A DNA stretch of 38,554 nt from JBAZFF01 sp041653495 (GTDB lineage Bacteria > Patescibacteriota > Minisyncoccia > Minisyncoccales > RBG-13-42-11), in the NCBI GenBank assembly GCA_041653495.1, contig JBAZFF010000005.1, forward strand, positions 1-38,554. The letters are read 5' to 3'. Both the position numbers and the translations under genes were made by a program. This document shows, piece after piece, positions 24,106 to 29,983 of this stretch; position 1 is the first letter of the stretch; each line of letters begins with the position of its first letter. Below the pieces are notes generated by a model. That model was not told the origin of the DNA and searched no databases. It saw nothing but the letters and a program-made list of their open reading frames with translations.

Positions 24106-24705
24106 ATGGATAAAGAATTAGCCATCCAGGCGTTAATAGAAGCTGTACCATATGTTGGGAGTTCACTCGCTACTCTTTATTTCGGTAGTAAACAAAAGAG
24201 ACAGTTCGAGAGGATTCAGACTTTCTACGAAGAGATTAAGGGGGAAATTGACTTGATCAAGGATAAAATAAAAGATATTAAAGAGCATAATCCTGATGAA
24301 TTATCAGCGATCATAGAACATCTGCATGAGAGAATCGAAAGAGAACCATTAATTGAGAAGAGGGAATTGTTCAAAAATTATTTTAAGAATACATTGATCC
24401 AACCCGTTAATAGAAATTATGATGAGCGTAAGAATTTCTTAGATATCTTAGCCGATATCTCCTTGTTGGAGATAGATATAATGAAGCTTCTGAGCAGACA
24501 ACCTGGTGCGATTGACTCATTGTCAATTAGTAGCCCTGGCGTAGAGGGGTCAATAATACAGGGAGCTATTTATAAATTAAAATCATGGGGGATAGTTACG
24601 GCTACATTAGGATCTATAGCATTGGGCGGACAAGGAAGTGGGCTCCATGAGAACATAGTCCTAAGCGAATTCGGAAAAAGATTTATGGACTTTTGTCTTA
24701 AGTGA
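24106..24705 (+). CDS. Unknown coiled-coil protein with possible winged-helix end
   Basis: A 199-residue protein without a known name. Its N-terminus (ALIEAVPYVGSSLATLYFGS) is a short hydrophobic helix of the kind seen at the start of several phage- and defence-linked proteins. A long coiled coil (about 35-90) follows. The C-terminal part (about 135-195) includes VEGSIIQGAIYKLKSWGIV and LSEFGKRFMDFCL, which look like a winged-helix reader. Function is unknown. It is preceded by a decayed repeat, followed by element C. Confidence 0.55.
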   Translation: MDKELAIQALIEAVPYVGSSLATLYFGSKQKRQFERIQTFYEEIKGEIDLIKDKIKDIKEHNPDELSAIIEHLHERIEREPLIEKRELFKNYFKNTLIQPVNRNYDERKNFLDILADISLLEIDIMKLLSRQPGAIDSLSISSPGVEGSIIQGAIYKLKSWGIVTATLGSIALGGQGSGLHENIVLSEFGKRFMDFCLK

Positions 24706-24761
24706 AACATAGTCAGATTAAGCATAAATAAAGAATTTATTTTTATATAAAAAGAGGGGTC

Positions 24762-24844
24762 TGACCGAGACGCGTCAGTATGGAGGTCGGAAATCATCCG
24801 TTTTCCCCTCTAAATAACTGGTTCCAGACCAGGGTTCACAGCTA
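24762..24844 (+). repeat. 83-nt junction element, copy C
   Basis: TGACCGAGACGCG start as in copy B, T-arm ACTGG-TTCCAGA-CCAGG (24817-24833, outer pair lost), 7-nt GTTCACA, G, CTA. Length and order match the other copies. Confidence 0.7.
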
Positions 24845-24885
24845 ATTACAAAAGGTCGCTTTTCGTACAAAATATTAACGTATAT

Positions 24886-25191
24886 ATGATTAAAAAAATT
24901 ATAATAGCAGCAATTATAGTTATTTCATTAGGAATAGGATATTTATATTATCAAGCTAATATAATTTCCGAAGAAGAAACGGGAAAAGAACAAGCCTGTC
25001 TTGGCTCTGGAGGAACCGTGGAGATAGGGTGGTGCTGGAGGTCGGGCGGAAACTTTCCGAATGATTGTTCTGTAGGAGTTTGCGATTGTCCGCCAGGATT
25101 CTTCCAGCATTTGCTTTATGGACATAAGGTTAAGCACTGTGATTGCGGAGAAGGGAAATGCTTTAACGGAGAAGCATGTAATTCGTTTTAA
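24886..25191 (+). CDS. Small secreted or membrane-tethered Cys-rich protein
   Basis: A 101-residue protein. A Lys-rich start and one hydrophobic helix (about residues 5-23) form a signal anchor. The rest has nine cysteines, e.g. ACLGSGGTVEIGWCW and KHCDCGEGKCFNGEAC, likely disulfide-bonded outside. The CxGxGGT start is like the DUF333 unit in the FKBP protein at 29173. No function is assigned. It is a single cassette between elements C and D. Confidence 0.65.
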   Translation: MIKKIIIAAIIVISLGIGYLYYQANIISEEETGKEQACLGSGGTVEIGWCWRSGGNFPNDCSVGVCDCPPGFFQHLLYGHKVKHCDCGEGKCFNGEACNSF

Positions 25192-25192
25192 T

Positions 25193-25275
25193 TAGACCGA
25201 TACACATCAACAAAGAAGGCAAAAAAGAGCTAAATTCCCCCTTAAAAATTTGGTTCCAGACCGGGCCTCACAGCA
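25193..25275 (+). repeat. 83-nt junction element, copy D
   Basis: TAGACCGATAC start, T-arm TTTGG-TTCCAGA-CCGGG (25249-25265, three G-T pairs), 7-nt CCTCACA, G, CAG. It keeps the spacing of copies A-C but has the weakest stem. Confidence 0.65.
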
Positions 25276-25333
25276 GAGTTTACAAGAGTTGACAGAGGAT
25301 AGATGGAGAGTTTTACGAGAGCTTATAAGGGCA

Positions 25334-25361
25334 TTGACAACAGGAATATAAGGATTATAAT
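25334..25361 (+). promoter_or_regulatory. Near-consensus promoter facing a terminator
   Basis: TTGACA, 16-nt spacer, TATAAT. The expected start is about 10 nt before a strong terminator (25378-25407), so it would make a very short RNA, or read through into the NYN gene. A 22-residue leaderless ORF (25371-25439) overlaps the NYN start by 4 nt. Confidence 0.6.
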
Positions 25362-25377
25362 GAAGACAATATGAACA

Positions 25378-25407
25378 CTACCCCTGCTTCGGCAAGGGTA
25401 GTTTTTT
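25378..25407 (+). terminator. Terminator before NYN gene
   Basis: CTACCC-c-TGC, TTCG tetraloop, GCA-a-GGGTAG, then TTTTTT. It is a strong Rho-independent hairpin. TATAAT at 25422-25427 follows, 8 nt before the NYN ATG. Confidence 0.85.
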
Positions 25408-25435
25408 GTTCGGAACAAGAGTATAATCAACTTAT

Positions 25436-26005
25436 ATGAATAATATTGACAAGAAAGAAAGAGTTGCGGTTTATATAGACGGGAGTAACTTTTATGGTTA
25501 TTTAAAGGATCAAGAAATGAGTTTCCCTAAAGGGAGTAAATTTGATTTTAAATCATTTGTAGATTTTTTAGTTAGCAACAAGAGAGTGCTTGTTTCAAAA
25601 AGGTATTATACTGGAGTTTTCAGAAATATTGATGGAAGCGAAAAGAGTAAAAATCTTGTAACTGGGCAACAAAAATTTTTCACGAATATTCAAAAAGATG
25701 GTTTTGTTATAAAAAGAGGTAGGATTATGCCTATTGGGAACGTATATAAGGAAAAGGGGACTGACGTAAAGATTTCCGTAGATTTGATTGTTGGTGCAGT
25801 AGATAATTTATACGATACAGCTATTTTGGTGAGTTCTGATACGGATTTAATTCCCGCCATTTGTTATCTTAAATACAAGCAGAAGAAACTAGAATATGTT
25901 GGTTTTGCCCATGCTCCATCTTTGGGCATACAAAAATATGCCAACTTATCAAGACTTTTATTACCAGAAGATATTGAAAAATTCAAAGAAAACACTTTAT
26001 TATAA
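25436..26005 (+). CDS. NYN-domain putative ribonuclease (LabA/DUF88)
   Basis: A 189-residue NYN protein of the PIN-like superfamily. VAVYIDGSNFYGYL gives the first Asp (about residue 14), KGTDVKISVDLIVGA carries the middle acidic residues (about 102-116), and AILVSSDTDLIPAI the SSDTD strand (about 122-135). These acidic residues form the usual metal site, so RNase activity is likely. NYN proteins act in RNA turnover and some in defence. It has its own TATAAT box just upstream and is leaderless; it may be independent of the cassettes before it. Confidence 0.85.
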   Translation: MNNIDKKERVAVYIDGSNFYGYLKDQEMSFPKGSKFDFKSFVDFLVSNKRVLVSKRYYTGVFRNIDGSEKSKNLVTGQQKFFTNIQKDGFVIKRGRIMPIGNVYKEKGTDVKISVDLIVGAVDNLYDTAILVSSDTDLIPAICYLKYKQKKLEYVGFAHAPSLGIQKYANLSRLLLPEDIEKFKENTLL

Positions 26006-26010
26006 TTTGT

Positions 26011-26058
26011 TAGACCGTCATTAAGCAGCTTCTAACGTTTTCTAATTCTCATAGCTAA
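26011..26058 (+). repeat. Truncated junction element, copy E
   Basis: TTAGACCG start and CTCATAGCTAA end recall copies C and D, but the T-arm is missing. An inverted repeat GTTAGA/TCTAAC lies inside (26009-26014 and 26031-26036). Confidence 0.4.
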
Positions 26059-26061
26059 TGT

Positions 26062-26093
26062 AAGTCGCCTTTTGGGAGACTTTCTAGTAGAAT
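26062..26093 (+). terminator. Terminator fused to a -10 box
   Basis: AAGTC and GACTT arms around GCC..GGG with a T-run, followed directly by TAGAAT (26088-26093). The same layout recurs before rlmN (26833-26861). Confidence 0.6.
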
Positions 26094-26127
26094 AGGGAAA
26101 GATAATTAATAATAAATAATTAGAAAA

Positions 26128-26793
26128 ATGAAAAAAATAGTTCTAATTTCAGTAATTTTAATCATTGTCCTGGCGATTCTCGCAGGATTCTATATATTTA
26201 ACAAGAATAAATTATCCGTTGTTCCCCCAGAAGATATTCCGCAAAACGATGAACCTTCTGAAGCCAGCGATCAGAATGAATTATTGGCGGACAACCAAAC
26301 AGAAATGGATGATGCTGCTAAAGAGAGAAACAAATTAGTGACGGATGATTTTTCCATGGATCTTCCCGTTGGATGGAGTAAAACGCAAAATACAATGGCT
26401 GAAGTTACGGCAATGGCAGCCAATATGAATGAGGATATTGGAGACGCGGCCGCCCAGGCGATTAATTTTAAAAGTTATCTCGCAGTAAGCTCCGATTTAC
26501 TCCAGGGTAAAACTATGGACGAATATATGTCTTCCGTCAAAAGCGAACTGCAAACGGCTGTTCCCGGCATTATTTTTACAAATGAAAACAGTTTGACGAT
26601 TAACGGGAAACCTACTCGCGCAATAGAGGCGGAAATGACTCAGCAGGGAGTAAATTTTAAAGTTTTAATAGTAGTTGTCCAGAGTGATGATGCCGAGGTT
26701 TGGGTAATGTCGTATAACACGGTAAAAAGCAGCTGGGATGAGTACAAAGAAGATTTTTCCGAAAGCGCTAGAAGCTTTGTTATAAAGAAATAG
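26128..26793 (+). CDS. Membrane-anchored PsbP/DcrB-like protein
   Basis: A 221-residue protein with an N-terminal membrane anchor (about residues 4-24) and a low-complexity acidic linker (about 30-72). The soluble domain (about 75-221) reads as PsbP/DcrB-like: FSMDLPVGWSKTQ, then a helix, then LTINGKPTRAIEAEMTQQG and VLIVVVQSDDAEVWVMSYN. Such domains sit outside the membrane in many bacteria with no known catalysis. It is the last gene of the island, and the right-end repeat follows. Confidence 0.6.
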   Translation: MKKIVLISVILIIVLAILAGFYIFNKNKLSVVPPEDIPQNDEPSEASDQNELLADNQTEMDDAAKERNKLVTDDFSMDLPVGWSKTQNTMAEVTAMAANMNEDIGDAAAQAINFKSYLAVSSDLLQGKTMDEYMSSVKSELQTAVPGIIFTNENSLTINGKPTRAIEAEMTQQGVNFKVLIVVVQSDDAEVWVMSYNTVKSSWDEYKEDFSESARSFVIKK

Positions 26794-26808
26794 CGTCATC
26801 CTAAATTA

Positions 26809-26823
26809 TTCCATAGCCCCAGA
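26809..26823 (+). repeat. Right-end tRNA-like remnant of the island
   Basis: TTCCATAGCCCCAG (26809-26822) equals the 22303-22316 segment in 13 of 14 positions. It lies directly before the backbone terminator and promoter of rlmN and marks the right border. Confidence 0.5.
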
Positions 26824-26832
26824 CAACACGAG

Positions 26833-26861
26833 TCGCCCTTTGGGCGATTTTCTGTTAGAAT
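26833..26861 (+). promoter_or_regulatory. Terminator-promoter unit before rlmN
   Basis: TCGCCC-TTT-GGGCGA with a T-run (26833-26851) closes the island transcripts; TAGAAT (26856-26861) then starts rlmN, 6 nt before its ATG, so the mRNA is leaderless. Confidence 0.65.
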
Positions 26862-26867
26862 CTTATT

Positions 26868-27866
26868 ATGGATTTATTAAGGTTTCAAAGAATATTCGAG
26901 AAAGAACCGAGGTATCGCCTTAACCAAGCCAAGAGGGCCATTTTCCAAGATTTGATCTCAAGTTGGTCGGAGGCGACTGTTTTTTCCTTAGAGCTGAGAG
27001 AAAAGCTGAATAAAGAATGCCCGATTGAAATATTTGGAGAAGTGTCCGTTTCCAAAGACAAAGATGCAGAAAGAGCCCTTATTCTTTTAAAGGACGGATT
27101 GAGAATTGAGACTGTTTTAATGCGCCACCAGGACAGAAATACCATTTGCGTCTCTTCCCAAGTCGGCTGCCCCCTCGGCTGTTCTTTCTGCGCCACGGGA
27201 AAGATTGGATTCAAGAGAAACCTTGAGATCGGAGAAATTATCGACCAAGTCTTATTTTGGGCCCGCAAGATTAAGAAGGACAAGGAAAAGATCAATAATA
27301 TTGTTTTTATGGGAATGGGGGAGCCGTTTCTAAACTACGAGAGCGTGATAGGCGCGATAAGAATATTGAACGACAAAGACGGATTGAACTTAGGGGCCAG
27401 GCATTTTTCAATTTCTACAGTCGGCATTATTGAAGGGATAGAAAAGCTATCCCGGGAAAGTTTGCAGATTAATCTGGCCATTTCTCTCCATGCCCCCACG
27501 GATGAACTTAGGTCAAAAATAATGCCAGTGAATAAAAGATATCCGATCTCGGACATTTTAGATGCGGTGGACAGTTATATTAAAAAAACAAACAGAAGAG
27601 TGATGTTTGAATATGTAATGATAAAAGGCGTGAATAATTCCGAGAAAGAGGCCAGGGGATTAGCTAAATTAATGAAAAAGCCCCTTTATTTTGTAAATCT
27701 TATTTCCTATAACCCGACTGGCGATTTCAAGCCTTCTTTAGCCTCCACGGTCAAGAGATTTAAAGGAATACTGGAGAAAGAAGGCGTGGCAGTCACTCAA
27801 AGATATCGTTTCGGCCAGGATATTGCCGGGGCCTGCGGCCAGTTGGCCGGGAAAGACAGTAATTAA
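26868..27866 (+). CDS. rlmN: Dual-specificity RNA methyltransferase RlmN
   Basis: A 332-residue radical SAM enzyme that adds C2-methyl to A2503 of 23S rRNA and to A37 of some tRNAs. The iron-sulfur motif is CPLGCSFCATG (CxxxCxxC, about residues 101-108). FMGMGEPFLNYE follows, then the typical HAPTDELRSKIMPVNKRYPI. A C-terminal GQDIAGACGQL holds the methyl-carrying Cys. Length is normal (about 340). It is the first backbone gene after the island and ends at a two-way terminator. Confidence 0.96.
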   Translation: MDLLRFQRIFEKEPRYRLNQAKRAIFQDLISSWSEATVFSLELREKLNKECPIEIFGEVSVSKDKDAERALILLKDGLRIETVLMRHQDRNTICVSSQVGCPLGCSFCATGKIGFKRNLEIGEIIDQVLFWARKIKKDKEKINNIVFMGMGEPFLNYESVIGAIRILNDKDGLNLGARHFSISTVGIIEGIEKLSRESLQINLAISLHAPTDELRSKIMPVNKRYPISDILDAVDSYIKKTNRRVMFEYVMIKGVNNSEKEARGLAKLMKKPLYFVNLISYNPTGDFKPSLASTVKRFKGILEKEGVAVTQRYRFGQDIAGACGQLAGKDSN

Positions 27867-27870
27867 AACA

Positions 27871-27898
27871 AAAAGCCCGCATTTCTGCGGACTTTTTT
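27871..27898. terminator. Bidirectional terminator between rlmN and zinc-ribbon gene
   Basis: AAAAG-CCGCA, TTTC loop, TGCGG-CTTTTTT. It serves the two convergent genes. Confidence 0.8.
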
Positions 27899-27908
27899 GT
27901 TGTTTTAC

Positions 27909-28091
27909 TTAGCGGTTGAAATTTCTCTGAGGTCTCTTTTTTGACCAGCACTCCTTGCAGTAGATAGGTCTGTCGGCGGCGGGTTCGAATGGGAGTTCTT
28001 TTATCTCACATCCACATTCTGAACATTTCCAGTCACCTTGGATCATCTGTCTGGGAGCAAAATTTCTTCCAGAATTTCTATCGAAATCCAT
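27909..28091 (-). CDS. Stand-alone CxxC-x18-CxxC zinc ribbon protein
   Basis: A 60-residue protein: an Arg/Asn-rich start, then GDWKCSECGCEIKELPFEPA and ADRPIYCKECW, i.e. two CxxC pairs 18 residues apart, and a basic tail. The same ribbon, with FPPDGTRPVYCKAC, ends the TraD-like ATPase at 4012. It is common in Patescibacteria and may bind nucleic acid. Function is unproven. It is transcribed from a near-consensus minus-strand promoter at 28211-28238 with a leader of about 110 nt. Confidence 0.8.
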   Translation of the reverse strand: MDFDRNSGRNFAPRQMIQGDWKCSECGCEIKELPFEPAADRPIYCKECWSKKRPQRNFNR

Positions 28092-28210
28092 TTGGTTTGT
28101 TATATTGATTAGTAAAACGACCCTTTGAGACCTTAAGCCGTTCTACTTTTCTACGCTTTAATTTTATTTAAAACTTCGATTACGTATACTTGAACTTATT
28201 GTCTGATACC

Positions 28211-28238
28211 ATTATACTCTATTTTCCGGAATTGTCAA
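28211..28238 (-). promoter_or_regulatory. Promoter of zinc-ribbon gene
   Basis: On the minus strand TTGACA, 16 nt, TATAAT, a near-perfect housekeeping promoter. Confidence 0.75.
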
Positions 28239-28242
28239 TACT

Positions 28243-28271
28243 TTGACACTTTCGGATATTTGAGCTATGTT
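28243..28271 (+). promoter_or_regulatory. Promoter of NUDIX gene
   Basis: TTGACA, 17 nt, TATGTT. Its -35 box and the minus-strand -35 box form the palindrome TGTCAA-tact-TTGACA (28233-28248). Confidence 0.7.
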
Positions 28272-28302
28272 ATTTTCGGATTGCTTGGGATAAGGAGGCT
28301 TT

Positions 28303-28785
28303 ATGACAGGCGACATATTCAATTTTATCAAGGATCCCCTTGTGGGAGCCGCGGCAGACTTAATAGAAGAAAAAGGAAAGTTCTTTCTGGTTAAAGAAGG
28401 AAACCCCAAATGTTACGGCAAGTGGGGGTTTACCGGAGGGGAGAAGAACAAAAACGATAAAACTCTTTTGGTGACCGCCATCAGGGAGCCGAAGGAAGAA
28501 GCCGGACTCAAGGTGCGTCCGACTCATTTCATCTGTCTTTCGGAGAGACCACACGGGAATAAGCATATGTTCGGAGTGGTGTTCTTCGCAGAGATAATAG
28601 GCGGAGTTGCTACACCGGGTCCTGAGGTGCTTGATGTCGGATGGTTCTCTTTCTCGGAGGTAGAGAATATGTACTACCGCGGAGAGCTGAGAGGCCCATA
28701 TGTTTTTTCCGCCGTAAAGCATTATCTTCGGTACGGAAAAATACCTCTTCGGCAATTAGTTCTTTTTAGCGGGGATGGCTTCTAG
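28303..28785 (+). CDS. NUDIX hydrolase
   Basis: A 160-residue NUDIX protein. The Nudix helix is REPKEEAGLKV (about residues 66-76) with its metal-binding glutamates, after GKWGFTGGEKNKNDK. The upstream Glu of the consensus GX5EX7REUXEEXGU is not at its usual place (Lys instead) and the hydrophobic U is Pro, so the box is partly altered. Members cleave nucleoside diphosphates linked to other groups. A strong ribosome binding site, AAGGAGG, precedes the ATG, which is unusual for this window. The stop lies in the loop of the terminator hairpin. Confidence 0.8.
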   Translation: MTGDIFNFIKDPLVGAAADLIEEKGKFFLVKEGNPKCYGKWGFTGGEKNKNDKTLLVTAIREPKEEAGLKVRPTHFICLSERPHGNKHMFGVVFFAEIIGGVATPGPEVLDVGWFSFSEVENMYYRGELRGPYVFSAVKHYLRYGKIPLRQLVLFSGDGF

Positions 28786-28799
28786 CCGTCCCCCTTTGT
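28771..28799 (+). terminator. Terminator overlapping the NUDIX stop codon
   Basis: GGGGATGGC, loop TTCTA, GCCGTCCCC, then TTT. The TAG stop is within loop and 3' arm. Confidence 0.8.
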
Positions 28800-28832
28800 T
28801 TTAACTCATATTTTTGATAAGATATTTGTATT

Positions 28833-29148
28833 ATGAGATTCTTTTTAAGGTCTAAAATACACAAGGCCNNNNNNNNNNGAGGGGAGCATAGGGGTAGATG
28901 CGAGCTTAATGGAAAAAGCAGGCTTCCTTGCGGGAGAAAAGGTTTTAGTGGCAGACAACAGTAACGGATCCAGGTTTGAGACGTATATGATTAAAGAAGA
29001 AGCGGGTTCCGGCAGAATTATGATTTACGGGGCAGCTTCCTATTTGGCCAAAAAGGGAGATGAGATAATCATCATGGGGTTTGAGCTGGCGGACGAGGAA
29101 ATAAAGCCCAAAGTCGTTCTCTTGGGAAAGGGGAACAGCATGATTTAA
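28833..29148 (+). CDS. panD: Aspartate 1-decarboxylase, interrupted by an assembly gap
   Basis: PanD makes beta-alanine from aspartate for pantothenate and CoA. The start MRFFLRSKIHKA (from 28833) fits the PanD N-terminus (LQGKIHRA). Then 10 N stand at 28869-28878, and the frame resumes as EGSIGVDASLMEKAGFLAGE. The Gly-Ser of EGS is the self-cleavage site that forms the pyruvoyl group and is preserved. The missing piece in relatives is about 9 residues (27 nt), so the true gap is longer than 10. The frame across the N run is therefore not reliable. Confidence 0.85.
28869..28878. other. Assembly gap (10 N)
   Basis: Ten undetermined bases; flanking sequence is continuous panD, so only a short stretch is missing. 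Confidence 0.98.
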
Positions 29149-29172
29149 AATTCATAATTATTTTTTAAAAAC

Positions 29173-29730
29173 ATGAAACAAAAGTACATTGTAGCTTTAA
29201 TAATATTAATAGCCGCAGCTGCATTTATTTATTTTAATATTAATAAGGGAGAGAATGAGCAGCAGATATCAAATCCTGCAGCGGTGAATTGCATAGGAAA
29301 AGGAGGAACTCTCACTTTAGTGGAATTTCAGGCGGGGACGGACAGCTTCTGCGCCTTTAGCGACGGATCAATGTGCTGGGAATGGGACTTCTTTCGCGGA
29401 GATTGCTCAAAGGGCGATTTGAAAGCAGAGATTTTGACGGAGGGAACAGGGACGCCTGCCGGCAGGGGAGACGAGGTCAGCGTCCATTATATCGGGAAAT
29501 TAGAGTCGGGGACCGTATTTGATTCAAGCCTGGAAAGAGATCCTTTCTCGTTTACCTTGGGGGAGAAAAAGGTTATAGACGGGTGGGAATTCGGAGTTTT
29601 AGGGATGAAAGTCGGAGAGAAGAGGATGCTGACAATTTCCAGCGACTTAGGATATGGCAGCGTGGATTACGGGCCGATACCCGCCAACTCCACGTTAATC
29701 TTTGAAGTAGAATTATTAGATATAATATAA
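29173..29730 (+). CDS. FKBP-type peptidyl-prolyl isomerase with DUF333 module
   Basis: A 185-residue extracytoplasmic foldase. An N-terminal hydrophobic anchor (about 4-21) is followed by a small Cys-rich unit (about 38-76): NCIGKGGTLTLVEFQ, CAFSDGSMCWEWDFFRGDC, matching the DUF333 pattern of putative hemolysins. The FKBP domain (about 80-185) shows GDEVSVHYIGKLESGTVFDS and VIDGWEFGVLGMKVGEKRML, with the usual aromatic pocket residues. It should help protein folding outside the membrane. The DUF333-FKBP fusion is unusual but the frame is clean. Confidence 0.88.
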   Translation: MKQKYIVALIILIAAAAFIYFNINKGENEQQISNPAAVNCIGKGGTLTLVEFQAGTDSFCAFSDGSMCWEWDFFRGDCSKGDLKAEILTEGTGTPAGRGDEVSVHYIGKLESGTVFDSSLERDPFSFTLGEKKVIDGWEFGVLGMKVGEKRMLTISSDLGYGSVDYGPIPANSTLIFEVELLDII

Positions 29731-29733
29731 ACT

Positions 29734-29976
29734 ATGTTTGACCAATTAAAGCAGATAAACGAATTAAGAAAGATAAAAGACGCTTTGGAAAAAGAGAGAA
29801 AAACGGTGGCAAAGGACGGAGTGTCGGTTACGGTTAACGGGAAAATGGAGATTGAGGATATAAAACTGAACCCCGAGATGGACACGGCTTCCCAGGAGAA
29901 TACAATAAAACAATGTTTCAACGAGGCAGTAAGGGAAATACAAAAGGAAGCTGCAAAGAAAATGTTCAATATGTAA
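29734..29976 (+). CDS. YbaB/EbfC-family nucleoid-associated protein
   Basis: An 80-residue protein. An N-terminal helix (MFDQLKQINELRKIKDALEK) is followed by beta strands VSVTVNGKMEIEDIKLNPEM and a C-terminal helix EAVREIQKEAAKKMFNM, the EbfC fold that forms DNA-binding dimers. It is shorter than the usual 100-110 residues, mainly at both ends. It starts 3 nt after the FKBP gene. Confidence 0.8.
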   Translation: MFDQLKQINELRKIKDALEKERKTVAKDGVSVTVNGKMEIEDIKLNPEMDTASQENTIKQCFNEAVREIQKEAAKKMFNM

Positions 29977-29983
29977 ATAACCA

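Noticed and set aside
26009..26036. attC-like integron site (GTTAGAC ... TCTAAC)
   Set aside because: In attC the order is RYYYAAC first and GTTRRRY last; here it is reversed, and other junctions lack both boxes. No IntI integrase is seen.
16411..26823. CRISPR array
   Set aside because: Repeats are few, diverged, separated by genes of variable length, and no cas gene is present.
16411..26823. Prophage
   Set aside because: No capsid, terminase, portal, tail or integrase gene among the island's ORFs.
28909..29148. 79-residue ORF starting at ATG 28909 as its own gene
   Set aside because: It is the remainder of panD; residues before this ATG (EGSIGVDASL) are the conserved cleavage region.
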